Source of the DNA: Ruminococcaceae bacterium OttesenSCG-928-A16
GTDB lineage: Bacteria; Bacillota; Clostridia; Oscillospirales; Ruminococcaceae
Direction: 5' to 3'
NCBI GenBank assembly: GCA_030267215.1
Contig: JAJDJP010000001.1
Coordinates: forward strand, 62,001-126,000
Length of the DNA stretch: 64,000 nt
Both the position numbers and the translations under genes were made by a program. Shown piece after piece: positions 43,262 through 52,769 of the stretch (positions within the stretch are counted from its first letter, which is position 1; each line of letters starts with the position of its first letter). The notes beneath the pieces are model-generated. The model searched no databases, had not been told where the DNA came from, and saw nothing but the letters and a program-made list of their open reading frames with translations.

Positions 43262-43627
43262 TTATTCTGGGGTATGTGCCTCCATCGAGCAATTAATTTC
43301 CTGCCCGTTTTCCTCTAAATAATCGGCCCCCCAGGCATACATGGCCTCTAAAATGGGGCGCAGGCTGTGCCCAAAGGCAGAGAGCGAATACTCTACCTTT
43401 GGCGGCACCACGGGGTATACCTTGCGGGTTAGCAGTGCGTCGTCCTCTAGCTCTCGCAGTTGTTGGGTTAGCATTTTAGGGGTGGCCCCCGGTATTAACT
43501 TTTGTAGCTGGCTAAAGCGTAGGGTGCCATCTATTAAATGCCACAATATAAGGGCTTTATACTTGCCGCCTATTAGCGAAATAGTTGCGCCCACCGGGCA
43601 GTTATAGGGTTTGGCTGTGGTTTTCAT
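43262..43627 (-). CDS. HxlR family transcriptional regulator
   Basis: 121-residue winged-helix regulator. It starts '[20 protein letters not shown]', with the family's N-terminal Cys, then '[20 protein letters not shown]', '[20 protein letters not shown]' as recognition region and '[20 protein letters not shown]'. Some members sense thiol-reactive compounds through that Cys. It is divergent from the CopA gene. A dyad TAACC-att-GGTTA at 43644-43656, just upstream of its start, is a probable autoregulatory site. Confidence 0.92.
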   Translation of the reverse strand: MKTTAKPYNCPVGATISLIGGKYKALILWHLIDGTLRFSQLQKLIPGATPKMLTQQLRELEDDALLTRKVYPVVPPKVEYSLSAFGHSLRPILEAMYAWGADYLEENGQEINCSMEAHTPE

Positions 43628-43643
43628 AAGTGGTCTCCTTAAA

Positions 43644-43656
43644 TAACCATTGGTTA
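43644..43656. promoter_or_regulatory. Candidate HxlR operator
   Basis: TAACC-ATT-GGTTA inverted repeat, 17 bases upstream of the hxlR start. A second dyad GGTA-CTATA-TACC lies at 43684-43696. Confidence 0.4.
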
Positions 43657-43889
43657 AATGGCTGTTGTTATACTATCTTTTAGGGTACTATATACCAAAA
43701 AAGTGCATTCTTGCTATTTTTGCTGTACATGTTACCATAATATCATGAAGAATAAATGGCGTCAAAAAAAATAGTATGGCACTGCTTGGCGCTAGGCACT
43801 TCCACAACAAAATAAGAAGCAGGAATAAATGAACAACAAGCAGCAAAACACGTTAAAAGCGTTTGTTTGTATAGAAAGCAGAGGATAGC

Positions 43890-46448
43890 ATGCGTAAAGA
43901 ACAATTTGATGTTACAGGGATGACCTGCAGCGCCTGCGCAGGCCATATTGAAAAAGACGTTGCCAAGTTGCCGGGGGTTAAAACGGTGGCGGTAAACCTG
44001 CTGCAAAATAGCATGGCGGTAACCTACGACGAAGCCACCGCCAACACAGCGGGCATTGTAAGCGCCGTAGAGGCCGCAGGCTACGAGGCCGCCCCGGTGG
44101 TAAAAGGCGGCACGGCCCCGGCCGCTAAAAAAGCCGTTAACCCCGCCGTGCAAGAGGCTGAAAACCTCAAGTTCCGCCTTATTAGTTCTATTATTTTACT
44201 CATTCCCCTTATGTACATTTCTATGGGGCACATGTTGGGCTTGCCGCTGCCGTCGTTTTTCCATGGCACTGGCAACGCAATGATATTTGCACTTACCCAG
44301 TTTTTGCTAACGCTGCCGGTGGTGTACATCAACCGCAAATTTTTTACGGTGGGCTTTAAAGCGCTGTTTCGCCGTGCCCCTAATATGGATTCTTTAATTG
44401 CGCTGGGGGCAACGGCGGCCATGGTGTATGGCGTTGCTGCCTTGTATGCCATTGGCTATGGCCTTGGGCATGGTAATACCGCTTTGGTAAACCAATATAC
44501 CATGGATTTGTATTTTGAATCGGCCGCTACCATTTTAACCTTAATAACCGCCGGCAAATATTTAGAAGCACGCTCTAAAAGAAGAACCTCGGACGCGATT
44601 GAAAAATTGCTGGATTTGGCCCCTAAAACAGCCGTTGTGCTGCGAAACGAAGCCGAAGTAGAGGTGCCGGTGGAAGAAGTGGTGCCCGGCGATGTTGTTG
44701 TGATGCGCTCGGGGCAGGCCATACCGGTAGATGGTGTGGTGCTGGAGGGCACTGCGGCGGTGGACGAAGCCGCCCTTACCGGCGAAAGCCTGCCGGTGGA
44801 CAAAACCCCCGGAGATAAAGTGATTGGGGCTACCATCAATCGTTCGGGTTATTTTACGTTTAAAGCAACCAAAGTGGGCGACGACACCACCCTTGCCCAA
44901 ATTGTAGAACTGGTGCGCGAGGCCAACAGCAGCAAAGCACCCATTGCCAAATTAGCCGATACAGTAAGTGGCATTTTTGTGCCGGTGGTGCTTGGCATAG
45001 CGCTGGTTGCCACGGTGGTGTGGCTTTTGCTGGGCTACCCGTTAAGCTTTGCGCTTTCTATTGGCATAGCGGTGCTGGTTATCTCTTGCCCGTGTGCGCT
45101 GGGGCTTGCCACCCCCACCGCTATTATGGTGGGCACCGGCAAAGGGGCCGAGCAAGGTATCCTAATTAAATCGGCCGAGAGTTTGGAAATTGCCCACAAG
45201 GTAAACACCATTGTGCTGGATAAAACCGGCACCGTTACCGAGGGCAAGCCCAAGGTTACCGGCTTGGTGCCGGCGGCTGGTGTAACCGAAGAACAGCTGC
45301 TTTCGGTGGCCGCTTCGGTAGAAAAAATGTCGGAACATCCGCTGGCACGTGCCATTGTAGAAGAAGCCCAGCGGCAAAACCTGCCGCTGCTGCCCGCCAC
45401 CAATTTGCAGGCCACGGCGGGCAGGGGGGTGGCCGCCCAGGTGGGCGAGGGCACCATTTATGCGGGCAACCTGCAAATGATGACCGAACTTGGCGTAAAC
45501 ACCGATGATTTTGTGCCACAAACCGAGGCGCTGGCCCAGCAGGGCAAAACCCCGTTGTACTTTGCAAGCGGCAGCAAAATGCTGGGCGTAATTGCCTTGG
45601 CCGATGTTGCCAAACCCACCAGCAAGGCCGCCATAGCCGAGCTTAAGGCGATGGGCATAGAGGTGGTTATGCTAACCGGAGATAATGCCCGCACTGCCGA
45701 GGTGATACGCCGTGAAATGAATATAGACCGGGTGGTGGCCGAGGTGCTGCCCCAGGATAAAGAAGCCGAGGTGCGGCGCATACAGCAGCAGGGCAAAAAG
45801 GTTGCGATGATAGGCGACGGCATTAACGATGCGCCTGCCCTTGCCCGTGCCGATGTGGGCATTGCCATTGGCGCCGGTACCGATGTAGCGATAGAATCGG
45901 CCGATATAGTGCTGATGCGCAGCGATTTGCAGGACGCAGTAACCGCCATTCAGCTAAGCCGTGCGGTTATTCGCAATATTAAGCAAAACCTGTTTTGGGC
46001 GTTCTTTTACAATGCGGCGGGTATTCCGCTTGCGGCGGGTGTGTTTTTTGGCCTGCTGGGCTGGCGGCTTAACCCCATGTTTGCCGCTGCAGCTATGAGT
46101 TTAAGTTCGGTTTGTGTGGTGTTAAATGCCCTGCGCCTAAAATTTTTTAAGCCCCGCAGCCATGCGGGTAAAAACACTGTTGCAGCCCAGGTGGCCACCC
46201 CGGCCCCTGTATCTATACCAATTAAAAAGGAGAATGTACAAATGAAAAAAACCATAACCATTGAAGGCATGACCTGCGGGCATTGCTCTGGCAGGGTAGA
46301 ACAAGCGTTAAATGCCCTTGAAGGCGTAGAGGCCAAGGTGGATTTGGACGCAAAAACCGCCGAGGTAACCCTGCAAGCCGATGTAGCCGATGATGTGCTG
46401 CGCAAAGCAGTGGAAGAGGCAGGCTACCAAGTGATAAGCATTGCGTAA
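43890..46448 (+). CDS. copA: Copper-translocating P1B-type ATPase with N- and C-terminal HMA domains
   Basis: 852-residue membrane pump that exports Cu(I). N-terminal metal-binding domain 'MTCSACAGHIEKD' (Cys13, Cys16), eight membrane helices, transmembrane metal site 'CPC' (400-402), phosphorylated 'DKTGT' (Asp444), and hinge 'GDGINDAPALARADVG'. Unusually, a complete CopZ-like domain ('EGMTCGHCSGRVEQALNALE') is fused at the C-terminus from residue 785, joined by a short Pro/Ala/Thr linker. An internal ribosome binding site precedes that domain. The HxlR gene is divergent; no CopY or CsoR gene is nearby. The start has AGAGGATAGC. Confidence 0.95.
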   Translation: MRKEQFDVTGMTCSACAGHIEKDVAKLPGVKTVAVNLLQNSMAVTYDEATANTAGIVSAVEAAGYEAAPVVKGGTAPAAKKAVNPAVQEAENLKFRLISSIILLIPLMYISMGHMLGLPLPSFFHGTGNAMIFALTQFLLTLPVVYINRKFFTVGFKALFRRAPNMDSLIALGATAAMVYGVAALYAIGYGLGHGNTALVNQYTMDLYFESAATILTLITAGKYLEARSKRRTSDAIEKLLDLAPKTAVVLRNEAEVEVPVEEVVPGDVVVMRSGQAIPVDGVVLEGTAAVDEAALTGESLPVDKTPGDKVIGATINRSGYFTFKATKVGDDTTLAQIVELVREANSSKAPIAKLADTVSGIFVPVVLGIALVATVVWLLLGYPLSFALSIGIAVLVISCPCALGLATPTAIMVGTGKGAEQGILIKSAESLEIAHKVNTIVLDKTGTVTEGKPKVTGLVPAAGVTEEQLLSVAASVEKMSEHPLARAIVEEAQRQNLPLLPATNLQATAGRGVAAQVGEGTIYAGNLQMMTELGVNTDDFVPQTEALAQQGKTPLYFASGSKMLGVIALADVAKPTSKAAIAELKAMGIEVVMLTGDNARTAEVIRREMNIDRVVAEVLPQDKEAEVRRIQQQGKKVAMIGDGINDAPALARADVGIAIGAGTDVAIESADIVLMRSDLQDAVTAIQLSRAVIRNIKQNLFWAFFYNAAGIPLAAGVFFGLLGWRLNPMFAAAAMSLSSVCVVLNALRLKFFKPRSHAGKNTVAAQVATPAPVSIPIKKENVQMKKTITIEGMTCGHCSGRVEQALNALEGVEAKVDLDAKTAEVTLQADVADDVLRKAVEEAGYQVISIA
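46242..46448 (+). CDS. CopZ-like chaperone domain, possible internal in-frame start within copA
   Basis: In frame with copA, the sequence AAAAAGGAGAATGTACAA directly precedes ATG 46242. Translation from there gives a free 68-residue heavy-metal-associated protein starting MKKTITIEGMTCGHC, exactly the length and start of a stand-alone CopZ. I infer an ancestral copA-copZ operon whose stop codon was lost, with the ribosome binding site still present and possibly used. It could supply both pump-tethered and free chaperone from one message. Confidence 0.5.
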   Translation: MKKTITIEGMTCGHCSGRVEQALNALEGVEAKVDLDAKTAEVTLQADVADDVLRKAVEEAGYQVISIA

Positions 46449-46458
46449 AGAGATAGAA

Positions 46459-46496
46459 CAAAACCCCCACTTGCCACCCGGCAAGTGGGGGTTTTG
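46459..46496 (+). terminator. Terminator after copA
   Basis: CAAAACCCCCACTTGCC/GGCAAGTGGGGGTTTTG, 17-bp perfect stem, ending in TTTTG. Confidence 0.88.
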
Positions 46497-46567
46497 CCCG
46501 GTAAATGGGCCAGTTTGTTTTAATAATTTGGGATAGTTACCTTTTATTACTTTTTTTAAACTTATTA

Positions 46568-46596
46568 TTGAGTTTGTAGCGATGGTGCGGTACAAT
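46568..46596 (+). promoter_or_regulatory. Promoter of the large surface-protein gene
   Basis: TTGAGT (46568-46573), 17 bases, TACAAT (46591-46596), leaving a leader of about 165 bases before the start. I see no known riboswitch in the leader. Confidence 0.6.
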
Positions 46597-46767
46597 TATA
46601 AAATAGTATTACTGCTGGTAAAAAGATTGTAATGCCATTGCTTTTTTAAACAGAAGGGTTTAAAAAGCAGCAATGGCTTATGGGTACAAAAGGCTTGCTG
46701 GGGAGGCCGTAAAACAGCCTGGTGTAGCTTTGCAACAAAGCAACACAATAAAAAGGGGAATTATAAA

Positions 46768-49700
46768 ATGAAGCAAAACAAAAAGAGCCTAAAACGTGCC
46801 TTGGTACTGCTATTGGTAGCGGTGCTATCTCTCTCTCTTTTGCCATCGGCGTTTGCGGCAGGCGAAGCCATGAACGAGAGCAGGCAGGCGGCTAGCTTGG
46901 TGGCAAGCCTGCCCGCGCAAGAAACTGGCGAGGAGCCTAGCGGCCAGCAGCCGCCGGCCAGCGAAAGCTTGCCAGTGCAACAAGTGGATATTTTTGAGCC
47001 ACGGCACCAGCCCCTGGGTATGGAGCCCCAGCTGGAAGATGCCTTTGCCGTGCAGCAAACGGCTGCCCTTGATGAAGTGCCCGAGGGTATGCTTGCCCCA
47101 TTGGCAGCGGCCGAGCCAACCTTCCAGTGGGAGATACCGGATAATGGCGGCTATGCCAACGACCTTACCACCGCAGAATTACAAACCGATAACTGGACGG
47201 GCATACTGTTTTTTAGCTACCCGGTGCCCGAAGGCGGGGACGATGTTGCACCCGGGGCCTTGGTGGCTACCATTGATATGGGCGCTGCCTTTACCGGCGA
47301 GTTAAGCCTGCAATCAGGCGGATTGTTCGAGATTTCTTCCCTTGGCAGTGGCAAATGGCAGCTTACCAACACAGCGGCCTTAACCACTGGCTTTAATGCC
47401 GATGTTGGCATTAAAGCTACGCTGGATGGAAAAATACGCGCCCTGGCTACCGACACAAACGGTATTATTTCGTTTGCCGATATTAAGATGAATTATACCG
47501 ACCCGCTAACCGAAGCCCCGCAAAGCTTTGCCCTAACCCTAAATGTGGTTACCAAAAAAGATAACTTTACAATTAGCAAAACAGCCCAGCCAATCGATCT
47601 TACGGCTAATATTGGCCTTGCCAATGCCGCCGATTTGCTAACCTATAATTTTGTAGATTATCGCATTGTTGTGGGGCAAAACCTATATACCCGCGAAATA
47701 TATGAGTATGTTTTGTCCGATGCTGTTCCCGCTATTGGGGCAGGGCAGGGGGCTATTGTTTCGGTTGCGCGTGGCACCACCTTTTTGTTTAGCGAGGTGA
47801 ATGGAACCACAGCCGAGGGTACCGCAGCGTTTGGTGCCGGCAACAACCTTGCCACCGGCAACTTGGTTATTAATGCACCCAGTGGTAGCGGCCTTGGCAA
47901 CAGCGTTACCTATTCGGTGGTGGTAAAATACCCCAAAGCCACCAACAGTGTTACCAACATAGCCAATATCAATGGCCGGTACGACGGTAACGCCAGTAGC
48001 GAGCTGCTGGGTACCTCGCAGGTAACCATAGATACTGGCGACGGCCGTTTTGCGGTAGATGGCAGCAAGGCTTACAGCATTAGCAAAGCATTGCGCAGTA
48101 ACTTCCAAACCTACATGGGGCGCAGCGGTGTGGTGCCCAGCAACAAGTTTGGGCAAAAACAGGGCGAAATAAACGAGCAGATTGTTGCCGAAATTGTGGC
48201 CCGCAAAACCTTACCCGGAGACCCCGCAAACGGAACCAATGCTGCGGTAGACATGATTATATACGACGACGTGCTTACCTTTAACAACGGTGCTTCTACC
48301 ACAGGCCGCCTGTTAACCGGGGCCGAGCTGTATATCGAAAATATTAACGTTACCGCGTTTGGCGGTGCTACCGGCGTGCAAAGTGCCGATGTATATTTAA
48401 AGCAAAATGCGGCCGACGCTTGGCCTGCTGCACCTACCTATACCCTAACTGTACCGGCCGATAGTACCAATATTAGCCAAGCTGTGCCAGCGGATAGCCG
48501 GTATGGCTATGCCAAAATTGTGTATAAAAATGTGCACGATACCGGCAGTGCTACCATTAAGCTAACCTATTCGGCTTCAGAGGCTTTTACCGATGAAGAG
48601 CGCACCGCCGCCGAAAGCTTAATTGCAAACTATGCGGCGCTTTCGGTAATGGTGGCCGGCACAAACACCAATGCGCTGCCAGCAGTGCCCGATGAACAAG
48701 CCTACCCCAACACCACCATTAGCAAAGGGGTAACCAGGTATCTGGGTGTGCTAGAGGTGTTGGATTCTTTGCAGCACAAGCTGGACAATGGGGCAACACC
48801 GGTGCTGCGTGCCCTTGGTGCGCTGCATTTTGCCACCTACCTTTCGTTCGATCATTACTACCTGTACCCCAACACCTATGCAACCTGGAGCCCTGAACTG
48901 GAGCGCTACGATTTTAATGCCCATATTGGTATGTTTATTAGCGGCGCGCAGGGCTCGCCCGTTAAAAATGTAACCTATGTAACCTACCTGCCCACCAACA
49001 TTTTTTTGAACCAAGACCAGATTTATGAGGGAAAAAGCATTGGCAGCTTTGATGCAAACGGCGCTGCCATTATTGAAAAATTAACCACCGAAACAGTGAT
49101 GGTGAACGGCGAGCCACGCCAAAAGGTTACGGTAAAATTGAAAGAGCTTGCTGGCAGTGGCTTTCAGGAGAGAAATGCCCGCATAACTTTAAGCTTTTAC
49201 ACCTACGATATCGAGCGGTATCAGCCGGGCACCTCGGTTCCATTTCCTAACAACTACACAGTAATTGGAGATTATAGCCACCTTTCACGTGGGTATATAT
49301 CGGGCAGCACTGCAGAATACCGTATTATGCAGGACAATGGCAAAAGTACCCCCGATGGTGCCAAGATGACCAACCAAGACAACGACACGGTGGATTGGGT
49401 TTATTTAACCGATTACCAAAGTATTGCCCTGCCGGCGGTGGCAAACATCACTTACTCTGGCGTAACCAAAGGCATACTAGAAGAAGATGGCAGCGTGGTG
49501 CGCAGCGCAGTGCGCAACGTTGGCAAAACATGGCAGTACCAGCTAAAGGTGGTTTCTAACAAGGGCAAGCTGCAAAATGTTGTGGTGTACGATGTTTTGC
49601 CCGAGATAGGCGATGCTTCGATGGGAACAAATACCGCCCGTAATAGCCAATATCAGGCGCAATTGCTGGATATTGATATTACCAATGCGGTAGAAAATGG

Positions 49701-50979
49701 GCATACACCGGTGGTGTACTACAGCACCGTGGCCCAGCCCGGCACAAACCTTACCAGCGGCGAGTGGAGCACCACCCCGCCCGAAAATGTAAGCGAGGTA
49801 CGCGCCCTGGCTTTCGATTTTGGGGAGAGCCTGTTTAACGGCAACAACCCAACCAACACCCCCGACGAAGCCAATATTATAATTACGGTACGCAGCGATG
49901 CCGACCCCTTGCTGGACCAAAAAATTTCATACAACAATGTTTACTCTACCTACGATATTATAAGAACCGGCGTAAACCAGGGTAACCCGGTGGCCGCCCC
50001 CAAACGCGACACCCTGCCTGTAGATGTGAAGCTGTTGGCCTCGAACGTGCTAATTGGCTCTACCTTGTTTGCCGATGTTGATGCCGATGGCATTATGGGC
50101 ACAGAAGAAGTGGGTATAGAAGGCCGGAAGGTATTTTTATACCAACTTAACCCCGAAACTGGTGAAAAAGATTTGGTAGACCAAGTGCTTACCGATGGCA
50201 ACGGAAACTACCTGTTTGCCGCCCCAAGCGATGGAACTTTTTATGTAGGTTTTGAAAAAACCGACAAAGAAAAATTTTCTCCCCGGCCAGAGACTCTACC
50301 GGTGGCCGCCGAGGGTGAGGAAGAGGTTGTATTTAGCAAAATAGACCCCGCAACCATAGAGGGTAACCTTGGGCTAACCAGCCCCGTTGTGGTAGATGTT
50401 AACGACTTTTTAGACCCCGGCCGCAAAATTTTGGATATGGATGCTGGCGTAAGCATTTGGCACAAGGTAATTTACGATGCCAATGGCGGTACTGGCGAGC
50501 AAATCGATAAGCAATCTCCCTATTTAGATGGCAGCACCGTAACCATACTGGGGCAGGGCGGCATAACCCGCCCGGGCTATACCTTTAAAGGATGGAACCT
50601 GGCCCCCGATGGCAGTGGAACCATGTACCAAGCAGGGGATACCTTTGTAATTACCGAGGACACCACCCTGTACGCTATTTGGGTGCCGGAAGAAACGCCC
50701 CCGGTTAGCAGCAACCCAACGGTTTCAGAAGACCCCGCCAGCGAGCCTATTAGCGGAGTGCCCTCTACCAGTACCCCTGTTAGTGAAGTGCCGCCTAGCA
50801 GCACGCTTACCAGCCAAACACCTTCGGCCAGCGCACCGGCTGGTGGTGGCAACGGGCAAAGTGGCACCGCCGCAACCGGCGATGCCACCCCGCTGGTTTG
50901 GGTGCTTGCATTGTTTGCTTTAGCGGGTTGCGCAATTGTGGTTATTGTTGTGCGCCGCAAAAATGCCAGCAATAAATAA
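46768..50979 (+). CDS. Large cell-surface protein with SdrD-B-like and InlB-type repeats and C-terminal anchor
   Basis: 1403 residues. A signal peptide (cleavage after AFA, residue 30) is followed by a Glu/Gln-rich linker and a long beta-rich region (about 110-950) rich in Thr, Asn, Gly and Ala. A DUF11-like domain comes at about 950-1080 ('KTWQYQLKVVSNKGKLQNVV'), an SdrD-B-like domain at about 1090-1180 ('NVLIGSTLFADVDADGI', 'TDGNGNYLFAAPSDGTF') and an InlB-type repeat at about 1232-1305 ('YDANGGTGEQI', 'GYTFKGWNLAPDGSG'). A Pro/Ser/Thr linker follows, then TAATGD, a hydrophobic helix and a basic tail. The end looks like a degenerate sortase signal. Likely an adhesin or pilin-like display protein, transcribed alone. 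Confidence 0.85.
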   Translation: MKQNKKSLKRALVLLLVAVLSLSLLPSAFAAGEAMNESRQAASLVASLPAQETGEEPSGQQPPASESLPVQQVDIFEPRHQPLGMEPQLEDAFAVQQTAALDEVPEGMLAPLAAAEPTFQWEIPDNGGYANDLTTAELQTDNWTGILFFSYPVPEGGDDVAPGALVATIDMGAAFTGELSLQSGGLFEISSLGSGKWQLTNTAALTTGFNADVGIKATLDGKIRALATDTNGIISFADIKMNYTDPLTEAPQSFALTLNVVTKKDNFTISKTAQPIDLTANIGLANAADLLTYNFVDYRIVVGQNLYTREIYEYVLSDAVPAIGAGQGAIVSVARGTTFLFSEVNGTTAEGTAAFGAGNNLATGNLVINAPSGSGLGNSVTYSVVVKYPKATNSVTNIANINGRYDGNASSELLGTSQVTIDTGDGRFAVDGSKAYSISKALRSNFQTYMGRSGVVPSNKFGQKQGEINEQIVAEIVARKTLPGDPANGTNAAVDMIIYDDVLTFNNGASTTGRLLTGAELYIENINVTAFGGATGVQSADVYLKQNAADAWPAAPTYTLTVPADSTNISQAVPADSRYGYAKIVYKNVHDTGSATIKLTYSASEAFTDEERTAAESLIANYAALSVMVAGTNTNALPAVPDEQAYPNTTISKGVTRYLGVLEVLDSLQHKLDNGATPVLRALGALHFATYLSFDHYYLYPNTYATWSPELERYDFNAHIGMFISGAQGSPVKNVTYVTYLPTNIFLNQDQIYEGKSIGSFDANGAAIIEKLTTETVMVNGEPRQKVTVKLKELAGSGFQERNARITLSFYTYDIERYQPGTSVPFPNNYTVIGDYSHLSRGYISGSTAEYRIMQDNGKSTPDGAKMTNQDNDTVDWVYLTDYQSIALPAVANITYSGVTKGILEEDGSVVRSAVRNVGKTWQYQLKVVSNKGKLQNVVVYDVLPEIGDASMGTNTARNSQYQAQLLDIDITNAVENGHTPVVYYSTVAQPGTNLTSGEWSTTPPENVSEVRALAFDFGESLFNGNNPTNTPDEANIIITVRSDADPLLDQKISYNNVYSTYDIIRTGVNQGNPVAAPKRDTLPVDVKLLASNVLIGSTLFADVDADGIMGTEEVGIEGRKVFLYQLNPETGEKDLVDQVLTDGNGNYLFAAPSDGTFYVGFEKTDKEKFSPRPETLPVAAEGEEEVVFSKIDPATIEGNLGLTSPVVVDVNDFLDPGRKILDMDAGVSIWHKVIYDANGGTGEQIDKQSPYLDGSTVTILGQGGITRPGYTFKGWNLAPDGSGTMYQAGDTFVITEDTTLYAIWVPEETPPVSSNPTVSEDPASEPISGVPSTSTPVSEVPPSSTLTSQTPSASAPAGGGNGQSGTAATGDATPLVWVLALFALAGCAIVVIVVRRKNASNK

Positions 50980-51006
50980 AACCCATGTTTTAACATAAGT
51001 TTATGC

Positions 51007-51040
51007 AAAACCGCCCTTCGCTATAGCGAAGGGCGGTTTT
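51007..51040. terminator. Bidirectional terminator
   Basis: A 34-base perfect palindrome (AAAACCGCCCTTCGCTA and complement) between convergent genes, with A/T runs at both ends. Confidence 0.9.
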
Positions 51041-51112
51041 ATGTTTGCTAAAAAATAATGGTTTATACCTGTGCTTTGGGTTAAAGGGTGGTGGGCGGTT
51101 TATACGGCGGGT

Positions 51113-51742
51113 TTATACCAATCCGCTTATGTTTCCGCTTTGAATGAATGGTAAATGGCGCTGTATCTCATCAAAAGGCCAATGCCACCATTCACTTTGC
51201 AGTAGCTGCCTTATGGTTGCTTCATCAAATCGTTTTTTTATTTGTTTTGCAGGCACACCACCAACAATAGAGTAAGGGGCAACATCTTTTGTAACAACTG
51301 CGCGCGCCCCAACAATAGCGCCATCGCCAATGCAAACGCCCGATAGCACAATCGCTTCATAGCCAATCCAAACATCGTTGCCAATAATAATGTCACCCTT
51401 GTTGTCCCACGCTGCGGTAACATCTCTTTTGTCCAACCCCCATTCCTCGTAAAAAAGAGGGAAAGTATAGGTGGATAACGATTGCATGGTGTGGTTAGCG
51501 CTGGTAAAGATGAACTTTGCCCCGCAAGCAATAGAGCAAAACCTGCCAATTGTTAACGTATCGTTATTAACGGGGTAATGGTACAGTACGTTGTTTTTTT
51601 CAAACTGGATAGGGTCGGCAGTAAAATCGTTATAAATGGTGTAATCTCCAACCCGGATATTAGGATTGCTAATAACACTTTTTAAGTAAATGGTTTGTGT
51701 GTCGCCAGCCCGTGGGTATATTTTTTTCTCTGGAATAGTCAT
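51113..51742 (-). CDS. CatB/Vat-like xenobiotic acetyltransferase (left-handed beta-helix)
   Basis: 209-residue hexapeptide-repeat acetyltransferase. Family marks are 'VGDYTIYNDFTADPIQFEKN', 'IGRFCSIACGAKFIFTSANH' with the catalytic His, 'IIIGNDVWIGYEAIVLSGV' and 'PYSIVGGVPAKQIKKRFDE'. CatB and Vat enzymes acetylate chloramphenicol or streptogramin A, but many chromosomal relatives act on unknown hydroxyl compounds. I claim the family and not resistance. The gene has AGGAGG upstream and lies about 110 bases downstream of a flavodoxin-like reductase gene on the same strand. Confidence 0.9.
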   Translation of the reverse strand: MTIPEKKIYPRAGDTQTIYLKSVISNPNIRVGDYTIYNDFTADPIQFEKNNVLYHYPVNNDTLTIGRFCSIACGAKFIFTSANHTMQSLSTYTFPLFYEEWGLDKRDVTAAWDNKGDIIIGNDVWIGYEAIVLSGVCIGDGAIVGARAVVTKDVAPYSIVGGVPAKQIKKRFDEATIRQLLQSEWWHWPFDEIQRHLPFIQSGNISGLV

Positions 51743-51848
51743 AAAGTCCTCCTATAGAGTATTTATTGCCCAACTATTCCAGCCGCTACAATGCACCGTT
51801 TCACTCCATCACCTTCGATATAATAAATTTGCACTATCTATAACCCAA

Positions 51849-52430
51849 CTAGGAATACATGTTTTTGCCAAAAGCATGGGCTTTTTCAAGCCAATCGGTC
51901 TTGTCAATTTGTGGTTTTCCGTTGGTGTCTCCGCAACCACCGGCCAGCAGCATGCCTTTATCAGCAAAACCAATATAGTTAACAAGCGTAAACTGATAAT
52001 ACGACACTGCCTGTTCAAAGGTCCAAAACAAATTATCTGCCGCGGTCATCAGTAGTGCACAATCCTTTACGGGGTACTTTTCATATCGCCCAAGTGGTGG
52101 GGCGGCGTCCTCCTCTGCCAGGCAATAAAACCGTTCAATAAAAGCCTTAATGCGCGAGGAAAAAGTCCAGAAATAAAGTGGCGACGCAAACACAATTAGG
52201 TCTGCCGTTTTAATTTTGGGTGCAAGGTTATAAAAATCATCCTTAATAACGCAGGGCTTGCCAAAACGGCAGGCATTACAACCCATGCAGCCTTTTATCT
52301 CGGTTTTTGCCAAGGCCACCACTTCTACATGGTGGCCGGCTTCTTCGGCGCCTTTAACAAAGGCATGGGTAAGTTGTGCGGTGTTGCCATTGGGGCGCCC
52401 GCCGCCTAAAACCACTAAAATGCTCTTCAT
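51849..52430 (-). CDS. NAD(P)H-dependent FMN oxidoreductase (flavodoxin-like fold)
   Basis: 193 residues from ATG 52430, with AAGGG upstream; the track adds 33 residues with no site. It starts 'MKSILVVLGGGRPNGNTAQL', the FMN-phosphate loop, has 'CMGCNACRFGKPCVIKDDF' with four Cys characteristic of iron-sulfur-flavoprotein-like reductases, and 'IVFASPLYFWTFSSRIKAFI' forming the flavin pocket. Such enzymes reduce quinones, nitro compounds or metals, or transfer electrons. The physiological partner is unknown. Confidence 0.88.
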   Translation of the reverse strand: MKSILVVLGGGRPNGNTAQLTHAFVKGAEEAGHHVEVVALAKTEIKGCMGCNACRFGKPCVIKDDFYNLAPKIKTADLIVFASPLYFWTFSSRIKAFIERFYCLAEEDAAPPLGRYEKYPVKDCALLMTAADNLFWTFEQAVSYYQFTLVNYIGFADKGMLLAGGCGDTNGKPQIDKTDWLEKAHAFGKNMYS

Positions 52431-52583
52431 GTATAACCACCCTTCTCTTAATAAAAAGGAGCTTATTTTACGATAAATAGCTACTTTATTATACATTACC
52501 CACCTGCCAAAAACAACAAAAAGGGGCAACCCTTTAACAACAAATCAGTTTGCAATAACGCCAGCTTTAGCGGCAAAACAACA

Positions 52584-52604
52584 CCATAAGGCTGTACCTT
52601 ATGG
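52584..52604. promoter_or_regulatory. Inverted repeat upstream of the sigma-fusion gene
   Basis: CCATAAGG-ctgta-CCTTATGG, perfect eight-base arms, 166 bases before the start. Downstream are two possible -10 boxes, TATAGT (52648) and TATAAT (52705), without convincing -35 boxes. The interval 52431-52769 holds nothing else recognised. Confidence 0.45.
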
Positions 52605-52769
52605 CAGAACAATAGCCAGTTTTGCTGACTTTTTGCCCTAAAAAAGGTATAGTAAAAATAAAATCACAAAAAAGTGGCGGATTTTTTGGGCTTGCTGTGC
52701 CTTATATAATAGAGGCCTGAAAACTCTTTTCCGTTTACGCAAATATAAAGTGATTCTGGGGGGAGTCTC

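Noticed and set aside
51113-51742. Chloramphenicol or streptogramin resistance from the CatB/Vat-like gene
   Set aside because: A family match alone does not show drug specificity, and no mobile-element context is present.
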